The position numbers and the translations under genes are program-made. Source: Campylobacteraceae bacterium (GTDB lineage: Bacteria; Campylobacterota; Campylobacteria; Campylobacterales; Sulfurovaceae). From it: a stretch of 15,546 nucleotides of DNA. This document shows positions 6,664 to 13,793 of this stretch, piece after piece; the first letter of the stretch is position 1; every line of letters begins with the position of its first letter. The stretch spans positions 1-15,546 of the forward strand of contig JAMONW010000060.1 in the NCBI GenBank assembly GCA_027066355.1, in the 5' to 3' direction. The notes under the pieces were generated by a model. The model saw only the letters and a list, made by a program, of their open reading frames with translations, ran no database searches and had not been told where the DNA came from.

Positions 6664-9600
6664 TTACTCCTGAGGCACTACCATATCTACATTAAAGTAA
6701 AATCTCTCAGCTATTTTATGATTTTTATACCACATTTTTGCATCTACTGCAAATGGATATTGTGATTTATAGTGCATTCCACTCTTTAAATTTGGGTTAT
6801 CTAATTTACTAAAGTGGAAAATAAATCTATTTTTAGCACCAGAGCTTCTTGCACTATTCATCTTATAATACTCATCATTTGTTACTTTAACTTTTAAAAT
6901 ATCTTTGTTGCCATTATCATCTACTACAGGAATATTTAGTTTAGTTTCACCTCTTGTGTTAAGAAATCCTGCAGTTGGCCCTATAGTGCTATTTAGAGTT
7001 ACTAGATATACAGAAGATAAATCTTTATACTCTATAATTAAATCTTTTCCATTAAATGTATAACTTTTATCTGTATTGACTAAATCTTTTACATTAAGCA
7101 CTACTTTACCCATATACTCTTCGTTATTTTGAACCCGCTTTTTAACAGTTAAAATTACTCTCTTTTCTGAATGATATATAGTATTAAGTGGCACATTATT
7201 CTCATTTGGGTCAATCCAAGCTATCACTTTGGTTTTAGAGCTTCTAACACTACTTGGGTCATTAATCTTTAAAAGCTTACCATCATTTGTTACTTTTGCT
7301 ATATTCACCTTTAAGGTAAATCCATTCCCAAGTTCATCAATTACAGGGAAACTAAGGGTTGAATAGCCCTCTTTTCCTCTTTGTGTTGGCTCTACTTCTT
7401 GGTTATCTCCAATAGTTTTATCTACAGTTATATAAATTTCTGATGCATCAAGTTCAAAACTTTTAATGCTATGACAACTTTTTATATCGCTAGTAGAACA
7501 GATATTATTTATTGTTAGCTCAGCTAAATTTGAAGTTATATCTTTATGTAATATATCTTTATATATTTTCTCTCTTCTACTTTTATCTATATTTGCTTCA
7601 TCTGTTAATGTAGCTAATTCATCAAAAAGTTCTGTTTTATTAACATCTCCCCAATTAACACCTTCAAAATATTTTTGAGGATAAAATCCACTTGTGCTGT
7701 TTGCTAAAAATCTCTCCCAAAGAATCTTAACCTCATCTTTAAAACTTTCTTTATCTTGATTTTTTACTAAATATAGTTGCGTTAAATATCTATTTTGATA
7801 AGCATAACTTAAGTATGCTCTATAATCTTTTTCATACTTATCTAAATAAGCCCAAAGTTTATCTTTAAACTCCTCGGCAAGGCTTCCTGAACCATTTTTA
7901 ACACTTGGTGCTTTAAGTGCAGTAAATGCAATATTTTTACCTAAAACATACTCTAAATTTAAGCCACTATAGCTATAACTTCTATTATCTTTATCTAAAA
8001 ATATGCTATCTTTTTTATCCATAAACTCATAAGCTAACTCTATATCTTTTTGGGGCTTATCTTGCTTTGCATAATATAGTGCTAATTGATACCAAGCATC
8101 AGCATTTGTTGGCGCTATCTCTATAGCTTTTCTTAGCACTGCTTCTGGATTTTTACCTTCATTTTCTAAAATTTTGCCAATATGTTGCAAAATCATAGAT
8201 TTATTGTAAACTCTCTCTCCAACATTTGCAGGTGAAGTTCCTGTTACTACTCCTGCAAATCTCTCTAAACCTCTATCTCTAATGCCCTTAGTATATCTAT
8301 CATAAATAGTATCTATTCCAGATGAGCCAGTTTCATAAGAGCCTACTTGGTAACCTATGCTGATATAGTATTGTCTAGGGTTGTTATTTAGATTATAAAC
8401 TCCAACCCAAGCCCTATGTCCTGGTTGTCCAATACCTATAGATGGACGATTTAAACACTCGTTGACATGTTGTCCCATAGTAGATTGTCTTCCACAAACT
8501 CCACCATCTTGCAATATTCTATAGACTGTTCTATTTGGACTCCACTCACTCTCTCTATACCAAACTTCTGGCTTATTGTAAGCCCAAGTATAAGTTGTGT
8601 ATTTTATAAATCGCCTCTCTGCTTTTGCCCCACCATCAATTGCATTTGGTGGATAGCTATCTCTTAATTTGGCTTTATCAGTTTCAAAAAATCTACTCTT
8701 TACATATTCACACTCTCTCTTTTGAGCATCTTGCTCAAGTGCAATAATTTGCCATGGATAATCATTGTTATCTTTATATTTAAGTGATGAATTAAATAGT
8801 GGCCAATTTGGCTCTTTATCTCCAAAATCTTTTGCTGGAATATTATCTAAGCTAATTTTCCACTTAGCCAACTCTTCAAAACTCATTAAATTATATTTAT
8901 TTGGTGCAACACCTAATAGCTCTCTTAACTCATTTGCCATATTATTTCTAGCATTAATAAGCCCTGCCTCTTTTTTTAGCTTTGCAAAATTTACTAAAAA
9001 TTGTGTTTTTGATATTGTGCCATTATTATCTATAAATGCTTGAATTTTGCTACAAGGTTCATCTGCTCCATTGCAATCAACTCTTTGCATACCACGAACT
9101 ACTCTATATAGATTTTGCTCATCAAAAGAGAGTCCATACTCTTTTCGTATCTCATAAGTTGCATTTGCAATATCTTCTCCAGCATCTCTCATTTTTTTAT
9201 ATATATTTGTTGCACTAACAAGAGAATCTTTTTCACTAGAGCTTAAGTTATATTTTAAATAAAGATAATTTGCAAAACTACTTCTGCTAATACCAAAGCC
9301 AAGATTTTTAATGCTGTTTTCCTCTTTCCAAACTCTCTCTTTTTCTTGATATTGAGATAATTTTAAATAATCTATTGTTTTATGCTCATTTGTATCTCCA
9401 AAAACTGGAGTTTGCTCTATGCCTCTCTCTTTAGCGTTTACTGCCAATCCTAAAAATAAATTTTTATATTTTGCAAAAGTATCAGCATCAAATTTTGTTT
9501 TAAAATCAGCCAAATTTTTAACTACAAATGGATTTACAGGAAATCTTGAAGCATACAATCCCTCTTTTATATACTCATCATCTTCAATAAAATTCCAGAC

Positions 9601-12600
9601 ACTATCATCAAGTGGCTCTTGCATAAAGTTTTCATAATTAATTTTTGCCTTTTGATGAGCATAGTTTAAAAAACTTTTTACAAGTTCATCTACACTACTA
9701 GTGTTTTTAAAAGCCTCTGCTTTTTTCTCAAAACTATCTCTTGCATTTAGCAAATCTTTTGTATTTGTTTGAGAGTTTATAGTTAAATGGTAAGTTGTGC
9801 TATGCTCCCCATCACTTACTACTACATCAAATTCATAGCTTTTAACTTCAAGCGCACCATCTACTCTAATATTACCTTTTTCATCAATAGAAAATGGAAC
9901 ATCTGCATTAATAGAGTAAGTTAAATTATCACCTTGATAGTCAATTGCATCAATTTTTATAAGCACATCACCATCATCAGCACCTTTAATGGTAATATTA
10001 TTTGTGCTGTTTTTAATAATAGGCTCTTGTTTTAAAACCTCTCCATAAATTTTAATCTCTGAAATAGCAAACCAACTATTTGTATAGTCATCTTTAACTA
10101 ACAGATATTTTCCATTTATTGGTTTATCTAAAAGAATTATATTCTCTTTTTGTGGCTTTAATACTCCTATTAATTTAGAGCTATTAACCTCACTACTATC
10201 ACTATAAGGCTTATCTAAAAGATATACTTTTCTTCTATTTAACTGTCCTTGATATCCTCCTGTAAATATAGATACTGCATAAACTTTTGTATCTTGTGGT
10301 AGCGCTATTTGCGCCCAAGTATTTTTAGTTGCATGTTTAATATATACTGAATTTGTTATCTTTTCATCTGTTAGTTCGGGGTAACTACTTTTTGTTTTAT
10401 TGCCATCTTCATTATCCCAATAGTATCTACTAATTGTAGCTTTACCATAAGAACTTGCTAAATTAGCAGATACAAGTATATTAATATCTCTACTATCACT
10501 ATTATTATGTTCATCTGTTACTGTAACTTTTGCTCTATAAAGCCCACTTTTTAATGCTTTAGCAGGTGAAATAACACCTCTTTTGCTAATCTTAAAATCA
10601 CTATTATCAATAGCATAATTTAACATTTCACCTTGATAATCAATAGCTTCAACACTATATAATTTAGCTAAAGCACTACTTGAAATAACATAAACTGCTT
10701 TATCTTTTATACTTGGCTTATCTGGTAACTCTCCATAAACTTCTACCTCAGCAATATGTAGATTTTCATTATTTGGTAACTTTATAATAATATAACTTGC
10801 ATCAATTGGTTTTGAAATATTAATATCTTGCCACTCTTTTTGAGAACTTAGCGTAGCAACAACTTTACTCTCATCTAAATTTTCATTATATTGGCTATTG
10901 GTTAAATAAACTTTTGCCCCATTTAACCTGCTTTGCTTAGCATCTTGACGATTTAGAACTCTTATTTTTGCTACTTTTGTATGGTGTGGAATCTCTATTT
11001 GAAGCCAATTTTCTTTCTTGTCAGCTCTTGTATGGTTAAATGTATTACTTTTTCCATCAATAGCATTAGATGCTGGATAATACCAACTATATCCACTACT
11101 AGCAGTTGTTCCTTGTGTTGCTATACCATAAGCTTTTGCAATATTAATAGCTGGTTTTACGGTTATAGAAAATGGAGCTAAAGAGGCACTATTTTTATCA
11201 TCACTTGCACTAATTACAATATTGCTAAAATTCCCCTCAACTCTTGGAATACCACTAAGTTCTCCTGTGCTTATATTAAACTCTGCCCAAGATGGCTTAT
11301 TTTGTATGCTAAAGATTAATTTATCTCTATTAAAACCTACAATAGTTGGAATAAAACTATATTTATTAAATGCACTAATATTTATAGTTGCTTTTCCAGA
11401 GATAGTTGGATTACTCTTTTTGGGTAATGTTACCTTTACTACCCTTGTAACTGTTGCTATATTTCCAGCGCTATCTGTAGCACTATATGAAATATTATAC
11501 TCTCCTATAGTGTTTACATCAACGCTACCTTGCTTTGTTACTACAATATCTCCATCTATATTATCTTTTGCACTTGCACCTAAATCTTTATAGTTTGAGC
11601 CTTTAGTTATAGTTATTAGCTTTTTTCCATTTAATTTAATTACAGGAGCTGTGCTATCTTTAATAATAGTAAAGTTTAACTCCTCACTATCTTTATTATT
11701 ATATTTTAAAAATATAGAAAAACTCTTTTTGCCATCTTCACCTTTTAAATTAAGTTTTATATTTAACTCACCACTATCATTAATTGCACCAAAATAGTTA
11801 TTATTTATAAAAACAAATGATTTAGGAGTTCCTTTTAATTTAAGTTTTAAACTATCTTTATTATAACTTTTTGGCAAATTTTCTATTATTGGTTTTGGTG
11901 GTTTTTTGCCAGGTAGTGGCAAAATTTGTGGAATAACTTTTATAAATCTAATAGCTGTTGCCTTATTTCCAGCACTATCAACAACACTATACTCTATATT
12001 ATAATTGCCCTCTTTAGCATTATTTAATTTACTTGTTACTTTAATTTTATTTGTTATATTCCCATCAACATTATCATATGCAGTTGCTCCATCATCTTTA
12101 TAAATAGAACCCTTTTTTAACTCTATATTTTTACTACCTTTTAGAGTAATAACTGGAGGAGTTGTATCTTTTTTATTACTAACTTTACTACTATTTAAAC
12201 TCTCTTTTAAATTTAAAGAGTTAATTAAATGCTTTTTTGTAGTATTTATATCAGGTATTAAACTTGTTTCTACAAGTGTATTTAAACTTTTATCTTTTAA
12301 GTTACTTTTGTTGCTATCTTTTAATTTAGATAAATCTATCTCTATGCCATTTGATGAATTACTATCTTTATCCAAGGCAATTAGTAGTTGTGCAATTTTT
12401 AAAACCTTTTGGTTGGTTAAATTTTTATCTTTTGCATCTGCTAACTCAAAAGGGGTTATAATTTTATCTTTAATAGCTTTTATATTTGCTGGTTTATCAA
12501 CTGGATATGCCTCTCCAAGATATATATCTCCAACCCAAAATTTAACTTTTTTGCCCTCTACATATTTAAAAACACCATCTTTATCTGTATATCCACTAAC

Positions 12601-12768
12601 TCCATTTGCACTATAATATTTAGCTCCTGCAACAATGCTATCTAAAAAAACTGCCTCTTTTATATTTGGGGGATTGCTATTTGTAGTTTTCTTTTTTGAA
12701 GAAGAGCCTCCGCAGCCATTTAAAACTATTAATAGAAATAAAATAAGAGTATAAAATATTTTAATCAT
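6664..12768 (-). CDS. Giant multidomain surface lipoprotein with transglutaminase/cysteine-protease-like core
   Basis: 2034 residues. The N-terminus is a lipoprotein signal with lipobox LNGC (Cys19); the GGSSS that follows carries no inner-membrane retention signal, so outer membrane anchoring is likely. Regions in order: a beta domain with DSIVAGAKYYSANG...TDKDGVFKY (about 38-110); DUF5011-type Ig domains (202-278, 371-446), each with DN(V/I)DG and DSAGN; a putative-Ig domain with FNISTGELSGIP (452-537); discoidin-like (F5/8 type C) domains (543-680, 768-910), each followed by a cadherin-like domain (683-767, 915-998); a helical region (1003-1400); a thiol-enzyme-like core with GGVCG (Cys1425) and GQPGHRAW (His1451); a TPR (1537-1570); and a duplicated C-terminal beta domain (about 1788-1880, 1928-2030). 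The start is the only one giving a signal peptide. It has its own promoter. Adhesin or glycan binding plus protease, transglutaminase or amidase activity is inferred; the substrate is unknown. Confidence 0.85.
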   Translation of the reverse strand: MIKIFYTLILFLLIVLNGCGGSSSKKKTTNSNPPNIKEAVFLDSIVAGAKYYSANGVSGYTDKDGVFKYVEGKKVKFWVGDIYLGEAYPVDKPANIKAIKDKIITPFELADAKDKNLTNQKVLKIAQLLIALDKDSNSSNGIEIDLSKLKDSNKSNLKDKSLNTLVETSLIPDINTTKKHLINSLNLKESLNSSKVSNKKDTTPPVITLKGSKNIELKKGSIYKDDGATAYDNVDGNITNKIKVTSKLNNAKEGNYNIEYSVVDSAGNKATAIRFIKVIPQILPLPGKKPPKPIIENLPKSYNKDSLKLKLKGTPKSFVFINNNYFGAINDSGELNIKLNLKGEDGKKSFSIFLKYNNKDSEELNFTIIKDSTAPVIKLNGKKLITITKGSNYKDLGASAKDNIDGDIVVTKQGSVDVNTIGEYNISYSATDSAGNIATVTRVVKVTLPKKSNPTISGKATINISAFNKYSFIPTIVGFNRDKLIFSIQNKPSWAEFNISTGELSGIPRVEGNFSNIVISASDDKNSASLAPFSITVKPAINIAKAYGIATQGTTASSGYSWYYPASNAIDGKSNTFNHTRADKKENWLQIEIPHHTKVAKIRVLNRQDAKQSRLNGAKVYLTNSQYNENLDESKVVATLSSQKEWQDINISKPIDASYIIIKLPNNENLHIAEVEVYGELPDKPSIKDKAVYVISSSALAKLYSVEAIDYQGEMLNYAIDNSDFKISKRGVISPAKALKSGLYRAKVTVTDEHNNSDSRDINILVSANLASSYGKATISRYYWDNEDGNKTKSSYPELTDEKITNSVYIKHATKNTWAQIALPQDTKVYAVSIFTGGYQGQLNRRKVYLLDKPYSDSSEVNSSKLIGVLKPQKENIILLDKPINGKYLLVKDDYTNSWFAISEIKIYGEVLKQEPIIKNSTNNITIKGADDGDVLIKIDAIDYQGDNLTYSINADVPFSIDEKGNIRVDGALEVKSYEFDVVVSDGEHSTTYHLTINSQTNTKDLLNARDSFEKKAEAFKNTSSVDELVKSFLNYAHQKAKINYENFMQEPLDDSVWNFIEDDEYIKEGLYASRFPVNPFVVKNLADFKTKFDADTFAKYKNLFLGLAVNAKERGIEQTPVFGDTNEHKTIDYLKLSQYQEKERVWKEENSIKNLGFGISRSSFANYLYLKYNLSSSEKDSLVSATNIYKKMRDAGEDIANATYEIRKEYGLSFDEQNLYRVVRGMQRVDCNGADEPCSKIQAFIDNNGTISKTQFLVNFAKLKKEAGLINARNNMANELRELLGVAPNKYNLMSFEELAKWKISLDNIPAKDFGDKEPNWPLFNSSLKYKDNNDYPWQIIALEQDAQKRECEYVKSRFFETDKAKLRDSYPPNAIDGGAKAERRFIKYTTYTWAYNKPEVWYRESEWSPNRTVYRILQDGGVCGRQSTMGQHVNECLNRPSIGIGQPGHRAWVGVYNLNNNPRQYYISIGYQVGSYETGSSGIDTIYDRYTKGIRDRGLERFAGVVTGTSPANVGERVYNKSMILQHIGKILENEGKNPEAVLRKAIEIAPTNADAWYQLALYYAKQDKPQKDIELAYEFMDKKDSIFLDKDNRSYSYSGLNLEYVLGKNIAFTALKAPSVKNGSGSLAEEFKDKLWAYLDKYEKDYRAYLSYAYQNRYLTQLYLVKNQDKESFKDEVKILWERFLANSTSGFYPQKYFEGVNWGDVNKTELFDELATLTDEANIDKSRREKIYKDILHKDITSNLAELTINNICSTSDIKSCHSIKSFELDASEIYITVDKTIGDNQEVEPTQRGKEGYSTLSFPVIDELGNGFTLKVNIAKVTNDGKLLKINDPSSVRSSKTKVIAWIDPNENNVPLNTIYHSEKRVILTVKKRVQNNEEYMGKVVLNVKDLVNTDKSYTFNGKDLIIEYKDLSSVYLVTLNSTIGPTAGFLNTRGETKLNIPVVDDNGNKDILKVKVTNDEYYKMNSARSSGAKNRFIFHFSKLDNPNLKSGMHYKSQYPFAVDAKMWYKNHKIAERFYFNVDMVVPQE

Positions 12769-12798
12769 TTGATTATAACCTTTAGCCTAAATTAAACA

Positions 12799-12804
12799 AT
12801 TATA
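12799..12804 (-). promoter_or_regulatory. Candidate -10 box for the giant lipoprotein gene
   Basis: The minus strand reads TTTGTTATAATTG, with a perfect TATAAT behind TTTGT, 31 bases ahead of the start codon at 12768. The weak AAAGG Shine-Dalgarno lies 10 bases before the ATG. This suggests transcription separate from the coiled-coil gene upstream. Confidence 0.5.
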
Positions 12805-12839
12805 ACAAATTAAGTTTAATAGCACCATATAATCGAATA

Positions 12840-12873
12840 AAATTTATTAAAAAAATATCTTATTAATAAATTT
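12840..12873. repeat. Perfect 11-bp AT inverted repeat
   Basis: Arms AAATTTATTAA (12840-12850) and TTAATAAATTT (12863-12873) flank a 12-base spacer, in the gap between the coiled-coil gene and the giant lipoprotein gene. It has no G-C pair and no U-run on either strand. A second AT stem with one bulge (12910-12919 with 12927-12935) overlaps the stop codon of the upstream gene. Either may end or stabilise that transcript. Alternatively it is an operator, or simple AT richness. Confidence 0.35.
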
Positions 12874-12933
12874 GTTCTCTATTATCTAGGCTCTAGGTAA
12901 AATTTTGATAATTTTTTATTGCATCTATAAAAA

Positions 12934-13641
12934 TTAAGGTTTTTTATACTCTATAAGATTTCCTTTTCCTCTTTCTAATATTTTTGTAATTGCCTTTTTA
13001 ATCTCTTTGTCGCTTTTTTCATCACTTATAATATCTAGCATTTTATTTATATTTTCATGTTTTAGTTTTAGCTCTTGTATATATGCTTCGTGAGCTTGTT
13101 CTTTCTCTTTTATTTCAGCTTCTAATCTCTTTTTAGCAAGTATGCTTAAATATCTTAATATAGCCCATATTATTAATGAAATTGCTAAAATTACTACTGC
13201 TATTTTATAAAAAGAGCTATCCTCTTTTTTGAGTTTTACTTTGGCACTGTTTTCAATTTTTGCTACTACTATAGATTTATTTGACTCTAATTTTGTTTTT
13301 TGCAACTCTGTTTTTAGTTTTTCTTGAGTCATTTTTAGTGCAATCTCTTTTAATTTTTGCTCTTTTTGTGCCTCTATTTTAGCCAATTTGGTTGCATTTT
13401 CATTTTTTACTTTTGCTAATTCTAGTGTATTATCTTTTTTTAGTTTTTCTAAATCTAAATCTTTTTTATTATTTAATTTTAAAATTCTCTCATCTTTTGT
13501 GTCTATATTACTTTTTTTAAAGTTTTGTATCTCTTTTTTTAGCACTATATTATTTCTGTTTAACTCTTTTGTCTTTTCTATTTCATCTTGATTACAAGCT
13601 ATAAATATTATTGGTATTAGTAAAAAAATATACTTTTTCAT
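12934..13641 (-). CDS. Coiled-coil predicted lipoprotein with internal membrane helix, unknown function
   Basis: 235 residues, not recognised as a named family. The N-terminus MKKYIFLLIPIIFIACNQD is a signal peptide ending in a lipobox-like FIAC (Cys16; Phe at -3 is less usual). Residues 20-140 are almost entirely charged and helical, with heptad-like K/E/L spacing (coiled coil). A strong membrane helix spans about 146-165 (KIAVVILAISLIIWAILRYL). Residues 166-235 are again charged and helical. If Cys16 is lipidated, the coil would be periplasmic and the C-terminal 70 residues would cross into the cytoplasm, an unusual topology; otherwise the N-terminal hydrophobic segment may be a plain membrane anchor. 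The ATG at 13641 has a weak AGGA site. It lies upstream of the giant lipoprotein on the same strand (165-base gap) and diverges from ilvB. A scaffold or envelope-spanning role is only a guess. Confidence 0.75.
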   Translation of the reverse strand: MKKYIFLLIPIIFIACNQDEIEKTKELNRNNIVLKKEIQNFKKSNIDTKDERILKLNNKKDLDLEKLKKDNTLELAKVKNENATKLAKIEAQKEQKLKEIALKMTQEKLKTELQKTKLESNKSIVVAKIENSAKVKLKKEDSSFYKIAVVILAISLIIWAILRYLSILAKKRLEAEIKEKEQAHEAYIQELKLKHENINKMLDIISDEKSDKEIKKAITKILERGKGNLIEYKKP

Positions 13642-13671
13642 AATTAATCCTAAATTTTAAATTTTCATCTA

Positions 13672-13677
13672 ATTATA
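13672..13677 (-). promoter_or_regulatory. Candidate -10 box for the coiled-coil lipoprotein gene
   Basis: The minus strand reads TTTTAATTGTATAATTAG with a perfect TATAAT, 31 bases ahead of the start codon at 13641. It is back to back with the ilvB promoter; the two -10 boxes are about 26 bases apart on opposite strands. Confidence 0.5.
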
Positions 13678-13690
13678 CAATTAAAACATA

Positions 13691-13708
13691 ATTTTTTTTT
13701 GATATAAT
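13691..13708 (+). promoter_or_regulatory. Promoter of ilvBN
   Basis: TTTTTTTTTGATATAATC gives a nine-T run followed by TATAAT at 13703-13708, a textbook Campylobacterota sigma-70 promoter with a T-tract instead of a -35 box. The inferred transcription start is near 13715, leaving a leader of about 80 bases. A second perfect TATAAT at 13739-13744 could give a shorter transcript. Confidence 0.75.
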
Positions 13709-13714
13709 CACTCA

Positions 13715-13793
13715 CTAAAGTCTTGCGGTATATTATACTATAATTTTTTCAAAGAAAAAACAGTAAGACCAAAACTAAAATTGGAGCTTATTA
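13715..13793 (+). promoter_or_regulatory. ilvB leader with inverted repeats and strong RBS
   Basis: The leader contains the 11-bp palindrome GTATATTATAC (13728-13738), a 7-bp stem TTTTTTC/GAAAAAA with a 3-base loop (13744-13760), and weak outer arms GTCTT (13720-13724) and AAGAC (13774-13778). GGAG at 13783-13786 is the ribosome binding site. No leader peptide rich in Ile, Val or Leu codons is visible, so enterobacterial-type attenuation is unlikely. An operator is possible. Confidence 0.35.

Noticed and set aside
8467..12616. Several plus-strand open frames inside the giant lipoprotein gene
   Set aside because: They are antisense shadows of a continuous 2034-codon frame with recognisable domains. 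None has a plausible promoter, Shine-Dalgarno or known family.
12840..12873. The 11-bp inverted repeat as ends of a mobile element
   Set aside because: The arms enclose only 12 bases and no transposase is present. An AT hairpin is the simpler reading.
12885..12897. Direct repeat TCTAGG-C-TCTAGG in the gap before the giant lipoprotein gene
   Set aside because: It is too short for an attachment site or insertion duplication, and no mobile gene or matching copy is nearby.
13388..13591. Plus-strand open frame opposite the coiled-coil gene
   Set aside because: Its Phe/Ser-rich product is the expected antisense of Lys/Glu codons. There is no ribosome binding site.
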